From DATKCN01 sp035513175 (GTDB taxonomy: Bacteria > Chloroflexota > Chloroflexia > Thermomicrobiales > CFX8), in contig DATKCN010000372.1 in the NCBI GenBank assembly GCA_035513175.1, positions 1 through 8,133 of the forward strand: DNA of 8,133 nt, in the 5' to 3' direction. The translations under genes and the position numbers were made by a program. Positions within the stretch are counted from its first letter, which is position 1. Each line of letters starts with the position of its first letter. The notes under the pieces were generated by a model. That model did not search any database. It saw only the letters and a program-made list of their open reading frames with translations, and was not told the DNA's origin. Positions 1 through 6,697 of this stretch are shown here, in pieces.

Positions 1-700
1 GGGGATACTGGTCGAGTGCGCGTCGCAATGGCGCGGGGTCGTTCGCCAGCGACAGGAGGGCGGCGGCGAGGTCCGGCCTCAGCGCGTCCGGCAGGCGCTG
101 CCAGCCATCGCGCACGATGCGAGGCATGACGCCGCTCGGATCCGGGTCGTTGCGTGCGGCGTCGGGGGAGATGACGCGGTAGAAGTTGGCCGGGTCGTTG
201 AAGCCGTCCGCGACGCGGGCGGCGCCCGGGTCATCCCAGAACGCGGCATGGAAGGCGGCCAGCGCGTCCAGCATCAGGAGATGGTCATCCACGCCGAGCG
301 CGCCGGCGTTGGACAGCAGCGCGTCACTGACATCCCGCATAAGGATCGCCCAACCGTCGTCGTGGCGCGCGCAGGCGATGTAAGCGTGCGTCAGCTCCGG
401 TGGCAGGCGGTCGAGCAGACCGGTGGTCCAGACCAGCGCCTCGCGGCCACTGTCGTCGCCGGTGACGCGCATGAAGTAGTCCCACGCGCGGGAGACCGGT
501 TTCAGCAGCAGGCGAACCGTTTCCGAGTCGGCCACGACCTCGATTCCAGTGAGGGTGCTACCCGAGTAGGCGGAGGACTCGACGCCGCGCTCGACGCGGC
601 GAACGCCGCTGACATCGCGGCCGAGCAGCGACGAGAGCACGGCGGGATCGAGCATGGCGTCGATGCTGGGGAACAGCCCGCGGGCCATCACGTGGAGCAT
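1..700 (-). CDS. Phosphotransferase family protein (aminoglycoside/ecdysteroid kinase-like), C-terminus beyond window
   Basis: An open minus-strand frame of 233 codons has no stop before the left edge, so only the N-terminal part is visible. It reads as the N-lobe of a protein-kinase-like small-molecule phosphotransferase. A flexible strand-loop region (about 36-50) is followed by a likely ATP-binding lysine in VRLLLK (K67). A helix carries a glutamate in GREALVW (E87), then comes a hinge-like GWAILMRDVSD (116-126) and the family-typical helix LDALAAFHAAFW (144-155). The catalytic HGD..N loop that would prove kinase activity lies outside the window, and the substrate cannot be told. The start is uncertain. 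ATG at 700 has only a weak upstream purine match, ATG at 688 is possible, and ATG at 766 would extend the protein through the palindrome at 708-730, which I think unlikely. It is separated from the sucB side by 154 bases and is probably transcribed on its own. Confidence 0.83.
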   Translation of the reverse strand, partial: MLHVMARGLFPSIDAMLDPAVLSSLLGRDVSGVRRVERGVESSAYSGSTLTGIEVVADSETVRLLLKPVSRAWDYFMRVTGDDSGREALVWTTGLLDRLPPELTHAYIACARHDDGWAILMRDVSDALLSNAGALGVDDHLLMLDALAAFHAAFWDDPGAARVADGFNDPANFYRVISPDAARNDPDPSGVMPRIVRDGWQRLPDALRPDLAAALLSLANDPAPLRRALDQYP

Positions 701-707
701 CCGTCGT

Positions 708-730
708 AGGGGCGCATCGAATGCGCCCTT
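708..730. repeat. Palindrome, left copy of an inverted pair
   Basis: GGGCGCAT and ATGCGCCC form an 8-bp perfect stem around a 3-base CGA loop. One A-T pair and one G-T wobble extend it to about 10 bp. Bases 708-729 are the exact reverse complement of bases 807-828, so this is one of two copies of the same element in opposite orientation. This type of short GC-rich palindrome, with an AGGGGCG-like edge, resembles dispersed extragenic palindromes. That comparison is an impression, not a search result. Confidence 0.85.
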
Positions 731-806
731 CCGGCACAGGGAGTTGACCGAGTCACGCCACGGCATTCAACGCGTGACCGATATGCGACGGTGGCGAGCG
801 GCCAAC

Positions 807-828
807 AGGGCGCATTCGATGCGCCCCT
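807..828. repeat. Palindrome, right copy of an inverted pair
   Basis: GGGCGCAT and ATGCGCCC form an 8-bp perfect stem around a TCG loop (808-826). The 22 bases are the exact reverse complement of 708-729, and the two copies are separated by 77 bases (730-806). No target-site duplication is obvious outside the pair, so a miniature transposon is possible but not shown. Confidence 0.85.
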
Positions 829-844
829 GCCGAGACTGGCAGGG
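825..844. repeat. GC-rich hairpin overlapping the right palindrome
   Basis: CCCTGCC (825-831) and GGCAGGG (838-844) form a perfect 7-bp stem with a 6-base loop. The first three bases are shared with the stem of the palindrome at 808-826, so the two hairpins exclude each other at the base. It begins about 10 bases after the stop of the small ORF on the minus strand. It could act as a 3' end or factor-dependent terminator of the sucAB transcript, but no U-tract follows it. Confidence 0.5.
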
Positions 845-854
845 ATTCCCGACA

Positions 855-959
855 TCACAAGAGCCAGCGGATAAGCTGGAACAGGCGGAAGCCGAGATAG
901 AGCGCCATCAGCACACCCGCGATGGCCAGAAAGACATTCGTCGTGCGGGACGACCCCAT
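855..959 (-). CDS. Putative 34-residue single-pass membrane peptide
   Basis: ATG at 959 opens a 34-codon frame ending in TGA. The peptide has a short polar N-terminus (MGSSRTTN), one hydrophobic stretch of about 20 residues (VFLAIAGVLMALYLGF, roughly 9-24), and a basic/aromatic C-terminus (FQLIRWLL). This pattern fits a small single-helix membrane protein. It begins 28 bases after the sucB stop, and a GGGGTT purine-rich stretch stands just upstream, a weak ribosome site. The same frame stays open back into sucB, but only the part after the sucB stop makes sense. I recognise no family, and chance cannot be excluded for so short a frame. If real it is the last gene of the sucAB transcript. Confidence 0.45.
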   Translation of the reverse strand: MGSSRTTNVFLAIAGVLMALYLGFRLFQLIRWLL

Positions 960-987
960 CAACCCCAACCCACGCGGCCCCCGGCTC

Positions 988-2214
988 CTAACCCTCGAAC
1001 AGCAACGCCATCGGGTCTTCGAGCAACTCCTTGAGGCGCACGAGGAACTGGACGGCTTCACGGCCATCGACGATGCGGTGGTCGTAAGAGAGCGCGAGGT
1101 ACATCATGGGGCGGATGACGACCTCGCCGTTGAGGGCGATCGGGCGCTCCTCGATCTTGTGCATGCCGAGAATGCCGACCTGCGGCGTGTTGAGGATCGG
1201 GGTGGAGAGCAGCGAGCCGAAGATGCCACCGTTGGTGATCGTGAAGGTGCCGCCCTGCAGCTCGGGAATCGTCAGCTTGTTCTCGCGGGCCCTGGTGGCC
1301 AGCTCGATGATCTCGCGCTCGATCTCGGCGAATGTCTTGAGATCGGCGTCGCGCACGACGGGGACGACCAGGCCCTCCTCGACTCCGACGGCGATGCCGA
1401 TGTCGTAGTAATGCTTGAGGACGATCTCGTCGCCCTGAATCTCGGCGTTGAGGCGCGGGAACGCCTTGAGCGCGCCGATGGACGCCTTGGTGAAGAAGGA
1501 CATATAGCCGAGGCTGACGCCGTGGCGCTCCTTGAATGCGTCGCGCCGCCGCTTGCGGGCTTCCATGATGGCGGTCATGTCGGCCTCGTTGAACGTCGTC
1601 AGCATGGCGGCCGTGCGCTGCGCCTCGACCAGCCGCGCGGCGACGGTCTGGCGGCGGCGCGACATGCGCACCCGCTCCTCACGCTCCGAGCGGTCGGAAC
1701 CGCCGTTCATCGCCGGGGCTGGCGCCGCCGGCTGGGGCGCGGCCGGTGGCTGGCGCCGCTGGACATCCTCCGGCAACACTCGCCCACCGGGACCGCTGCC
1801 GAGGATGGTCGATAGATCGACCGCGCGTTCGGCGGCCAGACGGCGCGCGGCGGGTCCAGCGCGGCGGGCCTCGGCAGCGGCGGCGGTCTCCGTCTCCGCT
1901 GGCGCGGCCGCAGCGGCGGCCTGCTCCTGGACCGGCGCCGCCGCGTCCGGCGCCGGTTGCGGCGCCTCGGCCACGGCCCCGGCGGTGATGGTGCCCAGCA
2001 GCTCGCCGACGGCGACGGTGTCGCCCTCGTGGCGCTCAATGCTCTCGATCACCCCGGCCTGATCGGCGGGGATCTCGACGTTGACCTTGTCCGTCTCCAG
2101 CTCAACGACCGGTTCGCTGCGGGCGACCTGCTCGCCCGGCTGCTTCAGCCACTTCACGATCACCGCGTCGACGATCGACTCGCCAAGGGTCGGCACCCGA
2201 ATCTCAACCGCCAT
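988..2214 (-). CDS. sucB: 2-oxoglutarate dehydrogenase E2: dihydrolipoyllysine-residue succinyltransferase
   Basis: This is the core subunit of the 2-oxoglutarate dehydrogenase complex. It transfers the succinyl group from the lipoyl arm to CoA in the TCA cycle, in the cytoplasm. The 408 residues show the standard order. The N-terminal lipoyl domain (about 2-78) has the lipoylated lysine in ETDKVNVEIP (K43). An Ala/Pro/Glu-rich flexible linker follows (80-116), then a peripheral subunit-binding domain (about 117-153, RRLAAERAVDLSTILGSGPGGRVLPEDV). A second Ala/Pro linker leads to the acyltransferase domain (about 182-406), with TFNEADM (207-213), TITNGGIFGS (325-334) and the catalytic DHRIVDG (H379, D383). 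Length and single lipoyl domain fit the E2o type, and the sucA neighbour supports E2o over pyruvate E2. Start ATG at 2214 has the ribosome site GAAGGA five bases upstream. It follows sucA by 104 bases that are filled by heptamer repeats. Confidence 0.96.
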   Translation of the reverse strand: MAVEIRVPTLGESIVDAVIVKWLKQPGEQVARSEPVVELETDKVNVEIPADQAGVIESIERHEGDTVAVGELLGTITAGAVAEAPQPAPDAAAPVQEQAAAAAAPAETETAAAAEARRAGPAARRLAAERAVDLSTILGSGPGGRVLPEDVQRRQPPAAPQPAAPAPAMNGGSDRSEREERVRMSRRRQTVAARLVEAQRTAAMLTTFNEADMTAIMEARKRRRDAFKERHGVSLGYMSFFTKASIGALKAFPRLNAEIQGDEIVLKHYYDIGIAVGVEEGLVVPVVRDADLKTFAEIEREIIELATRARENKLTIPELQGGTFTITNGGIFGSLLSTPILNTPQVGILGMHKIEERPIALNGEVVIRPMMYLALSYDHRIVDGREAVQFLVRLKELLEDPMALLFEG

Positions 2215-2219
2215 GGGGT

Positions 2220-2225
2220 CCTTCT
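2220..2225 (-). promoter_or_regulatory. Ribosome binding site of sucB
   Basis: GAAGGA on the minus strand lies five bases before ATG 2214 and is preceded by an A-rich stretch (CAAAAAGAAGGA). It directly abuts the heptamer repeat array, so folding of the array could affect how accessible this site is. Confidence 0.75.
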
Positions 2226-2229
2226 TTTT

Positions 2230-2312
2230 GTAACGTGTAACGCGTGACGTGTAACGCGTGGATTAGCGGGGGAGCGTGCCCTCCGCGTTACGCGTTACAC
2301 GTTACGCGTTAC
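2230..2312. repeat. Opposed heptamer repeat arrays in the sucA-sucB linker
   Basis: Four tandem heptamers of the form TRACGYG run from 2231 to 2258 (TAACGTG, TAACGCG, TGACGTG, TAACGCG). After 25 bases, four heptamers of the opposite orientation run from 2284 to 2311 (CGCGTTA, CGCGTTA, CACGTTA, CGCGTTA). Bases 2230-2251 pair with 2284-2305 at 20 of 22 positions, so the sucA-sucB mRNA could form a long hairpin. The 25-base spacer has its own possible small stem (GGAG/CTCC). The array begins a few bases after the sucA stop and ends next to the sucB ribosome site. No U-tract follows. It may tune the E1 to E2 ratio, protect mRNA ends, or be a passive repeat. Confidence 0.9.
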
Positions 2313-2318
2313 GTCGCC

Positions 2319-5141
2319 TCAATCATCCGCGCCCGGGGTCAGCTGCAGGGCGCGCGCGCCGCTGAAGGCTGCCGCAACAATACGAGACTGCTCGATGGCG
2401 TGCACGTCGGCGGAGCCTTCCGCCGGGCTGGCCCGCTCGGGCCGGCCGATGTAGCGCACGGTCATGCCCGCTCCGATGACTTCCTGGATGCGGGGCGCGA
2501 CGTGCGACCAGGCGCCCATGTTCTTCGGCTCCTCCTGGAGCCAGACGATTTCGCTCGCGCCGGGGTAGCCGGAGATGATCTCCGCCACACGCTCGGACGG
2601 GAACGGGTGCAGCTCTTCGACGCGCACGAGCGCGATGTCTCGCGCCTGCTCGAACGCGTCGCTGGTAATCAGGTCGACGTACACCTTGCCGCTGCACAGC
2701 ACGACACGGCCAACTTCGTCCGCGCGGCCGCGGGCTGCAGCGTCGTCGATGGCGGTCTGGAAGTGTCCCTGTGCCAGGTCATCCAGGCTCGATCCGGCCT
2801 TCGGGTGCCGCAGCAGGCTCTTAGGCGTCATCACGATGAGCGGGCGAGGATCGGTAAGCAGCGTGGCGGCCTGACGGCGCAGCAGGTGGAAGTACTGGGC
2901 AGAGGTGGTGCAGTTGGCGACGCGCATGTTGCGGCCCGCGCAGAGCTGAAGGAAACGCTCCAGCCGTGCGCTCGAATGCTCCGGCCCCTGGCCCTCGTAG
3001 CCGTGTGGCAGCAGCATGACGAGTGAGGACGATTGCCGCCACTTGGCCTCGGCGGCCACGATGAACTGGTCAACGATCACCTGCGCGGAGTTGGCGAAAT
3101 CGCCGAACTGCGCCTCCCAAAGCACCAGCGTGTCCGGGGCGTGGACGCTGTAGCCGTACTCGAAGCCGAGCACGGCCGCTTCCGACAGCGGGCTGTTGTA
3201 GATGGCGAACGAGGCGGAATCCGGCAGCGCCTGCAAGGGGACGTGCCGCTGGCCATTCTCGGGGTCGTGCAGCGCCAGGTGACGCTGGGCGAAGGTGCCG
3301 CGTTCCGCATCCTGGCCGGACAAGCGGACAGGAGTGCCTTCGAGCACGATGCTGGCGAAGGCGAGCGACTCAGCCAGCGCCCAGTCTATGCCGCCCTCGC
3401 GGTCGAGCGCGTCGCGGCGGCGTTGCAACTGGCGCAGCAGCTTGGGATTGAGCGTAAAGGTGTCCGGGAAGGTGTGCAACGAATCGTTAGCCGCGATCAG
3501 TCGCGGCTTCGGGAAGCCGGTTTCCACCGGGCCGCGCGGCATCTCCACGTGCCCGTCATTCGGCTCCGCAAGCGACGCGTCGGCCGGGGTCTCCGCTTCC
3601 TTAAGCTCCCGCATGCGGTCCAGCGCGGCGCTCACGAGCTGCTCGCCTTCGCCGGGGGCGATGACGCCCTCCTGCTCCAGGCGTTGCGCCCACAGGGCGC
3701 GCACGGTCGGCCGGGCCTGAATCTCGGCATACATGCGCGGCTGCGTGAACGATGGATCGTCTCCCTCGTTGTGGCCCCAGCGCCGGTAGCCGATCAGGTC
3801 GATCAGGAAGTCGCGCTTGAACTGGTTGCGGTACTCGATAGCCATGCGGGCCACGGCCAGACAGGCCTCCGGGTCGTCGGCGTTCACGTGCACGATCGGG
3901 ATCTCGTAGCCCTTGGCCAGGTCGCTGGCGTACAGGGTGGAGCGGGAGTCGTGCGGATCGGTGGTGTAGCCGATCATGTTGTTGACGATGATGTGGATGG
4001 TGCCGCCGGTGCGGTAGCCCTTCAGGCGCGACAGGTTCAGCGTCTCGGCGACGACCCCCTGTCCGGGGAAGGCGGCGTCGCCGTGCAGCACGATCGCCAG
4101 CGCGACGGTCTGGTCGTGCTCCGGCTCGCCGGGCTGGTCCCGCGTCTCCTGCGACGCGCGGGTCATGCCTTCGACGACTGGATTGACGTACTCCAGGTGG
4201 CTGGGATTCGGGGCCATGATGACCGGCACGTCGACGATGATGCCGCCGCCCTTGCCAACCGCGCGCCGGCGACCCAGGTGGTACTTGACGTCACCTGTCC
4301 AGCCGGTGTCGCTGCTGCCCGAGGCGGCCACGCCGGCGCGCGGGCCGTGATCGAACTCGTCGAAGATCACTTCATAGGGCTTGCCGAGCACATGCGTGAG
4401 GACGTTCAGGCGGCCCCGGTGGGCCATGCCAATTACGACCTCCTCAGTGCCGGTTGCGGCGCAATCGCGCACGATCTGATCGAGGATCGGGACGAGCGAG
4501 TCGGCGCCTTCAATGGAGAAGCGCTTGGCTCCGAGGAAGGTGGTGTGCAGGAAACGCTCGAAGGCTTCGACGTCGGTCAGACGCTCGAGCAACGCCCGCC
4601 TGGAGGCGGCGTCGAGTGGCACGCTATAGCGGCCGGATTCGGCGGCATCCCGCAACCAGTTGCGCTCGCGCAGCAACTGGACGTGGTCGAACTCGTAGCC
4701 GATCGAGCCGGAGTAAATCGCTCGCAGGCGCTGAATCGCCTCCAGCGCGTTGGCCGCGCCCTCTGAGACGGGGCCCCCGGCAACGCTGGCGGGGAGGTCG
4801 CTCAGGTCCTGCTCGGAGAGGCCGTAGGTTTCGGCCTCGACCTCGCGGATCTTCCACGTTGGCGCGCCGACTGGAATGGTCTTGGCCGCCTGATGGCCGT
4901 AAGTGCGAATGCCCTGGGCGAAGGCGGCCGCGCTGAGGATGCGCGCGACGTCGACGGGCGCGGCGGTGGCCGTGGCGCCGGACAGGCCGTTGGCAGTGAC
5001 GACCGGCGGTCCCCACTCGTCGAACCAGGCGCGCGTCTCCGCGTCGATCGCTGCCGGATCGATCAGGTACCTGTCATAGAGCTCGAGCACATAGCCGGCG
5101 TTCGGACCGTGGAACACAGTGTTGTTTGCCATACGGGTCAC
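2319..5141 (-). CDS. sucA: 2-oxoglutarate dehydrogenase E1 (thiamine diphosphate-dependent)
   Basis: E1o decarboxylates 2-oxoglutarate with thiamine diphosphate and reductively succinylates the E2 lipoyl arm, which commits carbon to succinyl-CoA in the TCA cycle. Residues counted from ATG 5132 (937 in all) show the following: an N-terminal E2-contact segment (YVLELYDRYLIDP, 14-26); GMAHRGRLNVL (235-245); NPSHLEYVNPVVEG (309-322); the ThDP/Mg motif from GDAAF (351) to NN (384-385); YRRWGHNEGDDPSF (449-462); and the transketolase-like C-terminal part with LSGQDAERGTF (604-614), GFEYGYS (656-662), PHGYEGQGPEHSSARLERF (709-727) and RPERASPAEGS (897-907). Length matches the family. For the start, GGAG at 5149-5152 stands seven bases before GTG 5141, giving V-T-R before MANN, while ATG 5132 has no well-placed site. 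Either start is possible. The frame is open up to 5297, but that extension lacks E1 character and covers a likely promoter. It is the first gene of the sucA-sucB unit. Confidence 0.97.
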   Translation of the reverse strand: MTRMANNTVFHGPNAGYVLELYDRYLIDPAAIDAETRAWFDEWGPPVVTANGLSGATATAAPVDVARILSAAAFAQGIRTYGHQAAKTIPVGAPTWKIREVEAETYGLSEQDLSDLPASVAGGPVSEGAANALEAIQRLRAIYSGSIGYEFDHVQLLRERNWLRDAAESGRYSVPLDAASRRALLERLTDVEAFERFLHTTFLGAKRFSIEGADSLVPILDQIVRDCAATGTEEVVIGMAHRGRLNVLTHVLGKPYEVIFDEFDHGPRAGVAASGSSDTGWTGDVKYHLGRRRAVGKGGGIIVDVPVIMAPNPSHLEYVNPVVEGMTRASQETRDQPGEPEHDQTVALAIVLHGDAAFPGQGVVAETLNLSRLKGYRTGGTIHIIVNNMIGYTTDPHDSRSTLYASDLAKGYEIPIVHVNADDPEACLAVARMAIEYRNQFKRDFLIDLIGYRRWGHNEGDDPSFTQPRMYAEIQARPTVRALWAQRLEQEGVIAPGEGEQLVSAALDRMRELKEAETPADASLAEPNDGHVEMPRGPVETGFPKPRLIAANDSLHTFPDTFTLNPKLLRQLQRRRDALDREGGIDWALAESLAFASIVLEGTPVRLSGQDAERGTFAQRHLALHDPENGQRHVPLQALPDSASFAIYNSPLSEAAVLGFEYGYSVHAPDTLVLWEAQFGDFANSAQVIVDQFIVAAEAKWRQSSSLVMLLPHGYEGQGPEHSSARLERFLQLCAGRNMRVANCTTSAQYFHLLRRQAATLLTDPRPLIVMTPKSLLRHPKAGSSLDDLAQGHFQTAIDDAAARGRADEVGRVVLCSGKVYVDLITSDAFEQARDIALVRVEELHPFPSERVAEIISGYPGASEIVWLQEEPKNMGAWSHVAPRIQEVIGAGMTVRYIGRPERASPAEGSADVHAIEQSRIVAAAFSGARALQLTPGADD

Positions 5142-5148
5142 CAATCGT

Positions 5149-5152
5149 CTCC
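5149..5152 (-). promoter_or_regulatory. Ribosome binding site of sucA (favours the GTG start)
   Basis: GGAG on the minus strand is seven bases before GTG 5141, sixteen before ATG 5132 and four before TTG 5144. The spacing is ideal for the GTG and too long for the ATG, which is why the GTG was taken as the start. Confidence 0.55.
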
Positions 5153-5243
5153 AGCAGGTTGCGCCCGCCGGGCTCGGCCCAGAATCCGTGCGTTGTCCGT
5201 TCGTCGAAAGGCGCCACGGAACCGACCGGCTCGGCAGGGCCGG

Positions 5244-5270
5244 GCGGTGTACTGGATAATAGTACAACGC
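5244..5270 (-). promoter_or_regulatory. Operator-like dyad over a -10-like hexamer upstream of sucA
   Basis: TGTACT (5248-5253) and AGTACA (5261-5266) form a perfect 6-bp inverted repeat with a 7-base centre. After one mismatch, GCG and CGC extend the dyad, giving 9 of 10 matched pairs across 27 bases. On the minus strand the centre reads TATTAT (5256-5261), a good -10 hexamer in otherwise GC-rich DNA. A transcript from there would start near 5249 and have a leader of just over 100 bases before sucA. No good -35 is visible at the expected place (about 5279-5284). This is the usual layout for a repressor dimer, or an activator at a promoter with a poor -35. I cannot name the regulator family. 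Confidence 0.55.
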
Positions 5271-5386
5271 GCCCAATTCCGCATCACCTCTGCACAAATG
5301 GACGAAGCCATTCGTCGTGGACGCACTGATCCAATCCAGAGGCGGCGGGGGAAGTGGGCGAGGCGGGTCCGGCGGCAGGAGCCGCG

Positions 5387-6697
5387 TCAGTCAGTGGTTG
5401 CCAGCGCCGAAACCACTGACAATCGGGGCGCGACGGGCTCGGCGTCGAGACAGCCGATTAACGCCGCGACGACGCGGGCATCCCACTGTTCGCCCGCTCC
5501 CTGCTCCAGAATGCGACGCGCCGTCGCCGGGTCCATGCCGGAGCGGTACGGGCGATTGCTGGTCAACGCGTCCCAGGTGTCGGCCACCGCCAGGATTCTC
5601 GCGCCGAGCGGGATGTCGTCCCCTGCCAGCCGGTCCGGGTAGCCGGAGCCGTCCCATGCCTCGTGATGGTGTCGGACGAGCGCGTAGCCCTGCTCGTAGG
5701 CGTTGAAGCGCGCCAGGACCGTCGCGCCGTGGACCGGATGCAGCTGCATCTCGGCCCATTCGGCGTCGTCGAGCTTGCCGGGCTTGGTCAGCACCAGCGG
5801 ATCGATCGCCAGCTTCCCGATGTCGTGCACGCGGCCCGCCGATTCCAGCGCGTCCGCCTCCTCAACCGTCAGGCCCAGCTCGAGCGCCAGGGCCCGCGCC
5901 ATCTCCCCGACCCGACGCGAATGACCGGCGGTGTACGGATCACGCAGCTCGACGATCTCGACCAACGCCGCCAGCGCGGCGGCGGTGTCCGCCCGCAACT
6001 GCACCATCTGCCGGACGGCGTGGCGCACGAGGATGACCGGGATCGCCAGCAGCGGCAGCGCCAGCGGCTGGCTCATGGCGACAACAGCCGCCACGAAACC
6101 GAGCGCCGTGAGCGCCAGGTGCGGCCAGAGATCCTGCGCCATGTTCATGAACCAGGTGCGCAGCGGGCTGCGGCGCAGCTGCAAAGCCACCGCGACGGAC
6201 ACCAGCAGCGTGTTCGCCAGATGCAGCAGGATGGAGGCGACGACGACCGACGATATCGTCGCCAGCTCGTGCTGCCAGCCGGAAGGCGCGTCGATGAGGC
6301 CGAGGGTGGCGTGATAGCCGCCGGCCGCGACGGCCACGTAGATGCCGCCTTGCGCGACGTTGAAGAGGGTCTCTTCCCACTCCGCGCGCCGCAGCGCGTG
6401 CCCGACGGCAATCGCCAGCATCACGAGCAACGCGGGCCAGGCGGCGGGCAGGGTCAGGATCATGGCGATCTGCGCCGCGGTGGCGACGTTGATTGTTACC
6501 TGATGGCTGAGGTTCAACAGGAAGCGGTCCGACAGCGCCGCGAGTGTCCCCAGCAGGATCGCAATCAGCGCGACGTCGTAGCCTTCCCACGTCAGTGCGT
6601 GCCGCGCGAGCCCGACGGCAATCGCCACACCGGTCAGGATGACCACGAGCAGATACAGCTGGAGTCTGCGCGGTATGTGCCCCACGCCTTCAATCAT
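5387..6697 (-). CDS. Membrane protein with C-terminal HD-GYP phosphodiesterase domain
   Basis: The 436-residue protein has an N-terminal half (about 12-226) with roughly six to eight hydrophobic helices and a C-terminal cytoplasmic HD-GYP domain (about 238-420). This family hydrolyses the second messenger cyclic di-GMP. Conserved features are all present: DPYTAGHSRRV (H259), HDIGK (H291, D292, K295), HPVHG (H320), HHHEAWDGSGYP (H343-H345; GYP at 352-354), ARILAVADTWDALTSNRPYR (D373) and a GEQWD motif (402-406). An active enzyme is therefore likely. The membrane half probably senses a signal, and I cannot assign it to a named sensor domain. ATG 6697 is the only plausible start, because TGA lies in frame at 6710-6712. 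No clear ribosome site precedes it. The gene stands alone between the secreted-protein gene (182 bases upstream) and sucA. No GGDEF partner is visible in the window. Confidence 0.95.
   Translation of the reverse strand: MIEGVGHIPRRLQLYLLVVILTGVAIAVGLARHALTWEGYDVALIAILLGTLAALSDRFLLNLSHQVTINVATAAQIAMILTLPAAWPALLVMLAIAVGHALRRAEWEETLFNVAQGGIYVAVAAGGYHATLGLIDAPSGWQHELATISSVVVASILLHLANTLLVSVAVALQLRRSPLRTWFMNMAQDLWPHLALTALGFVAAVVAMSQPLALPLLAIPVILVRHAVRQMVQLRADTAAALAALVEIVELRDPYTAGHSRRVGEMARALALELGLTVEEADALESAGRVHDIGKLAIDPLVLTKPGKLDDAEWAEMQLHPVHGATVLARFNAYEQGYALVRHHHEAWDGSGYPDRLAGDDIPLGARILAVADTWDALTSNRPYRSGMDPATARRILEQGAGEQWDARVVAALIGCLDAEPVAPRLSVVSALATTD

Larger units (their letters stand above)
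701..854. other. Intergenic region with several hairpins
   Basis: This gap lies between the putative small membrane peptide (ends at 855) and the start of the phosphotransferase gene. It is occupied mostly by the three hairpins listed separately. No T-rich tract follows any of them on the minus strand, so a classical intrinsic terminator is not shown, although strong GC stems could still end or protect the sucAB transcript. I see no clear -35/-10 pair for the phosphotransferase gene. Confidence 0.6.
5133..5386. other. Intergenic region upstream of sucA
   Basis: These 254 bases lie between the end of the HD-GYP gene and the sucA start and should hold the sucAB promoter. The clearest elements are the dyad at 5244-5270 and its internal -10-like hexamer. 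Next to the HD-GYP stop, GCGGC and GCCGC form a small GC stem (about 5371-5386) without a T-run, a weak terminator candidate. No other gene is supported here. Confidence 0.6.

Noticed and set aside
248..709. Plus-strand frame of 153 codons near the left edge
   Set aside because: The minus strand here encodes a recognisable phosphotransferase N-lobe, so the plus frame is its shadow.
701..766. Upstream start (ATG 766) for the phosphotransferase
   Set aside because: It would translate the palindromic repeat and add residues without family similarity. It remains possible because no strong ribosome site marks ATG 700.
960..1067. N-terminal extension of the small membrane peptide into sucB
   Set aside because: The extension is Ser/Arg/Cys-rich frame-shadow sequence overlapping the conserved C-terminus of sucB. 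Only the part from ATG 959 has a sensible composition.
922..1815. 297-codon open frame on the plus strand
   Set aside because: It is antisense to sucB, with no recognisable domain and no ribosome site of note.
2230..2312. CRISPR array or intrinsic terminator
   Set aside because: The repeat unit is only 7 bases without spacers, which excludes CRISPR. No U-tract follows the stem in the minus-strand transcript, and sucB needs to be read through.
3033..4766. 577-codon open frame on the plus strand
   Set aside because: It lies fully antisense to sucA, whose minus-strand protein has every E1 motif. The plus frame is open because of high GC and shows no domain.
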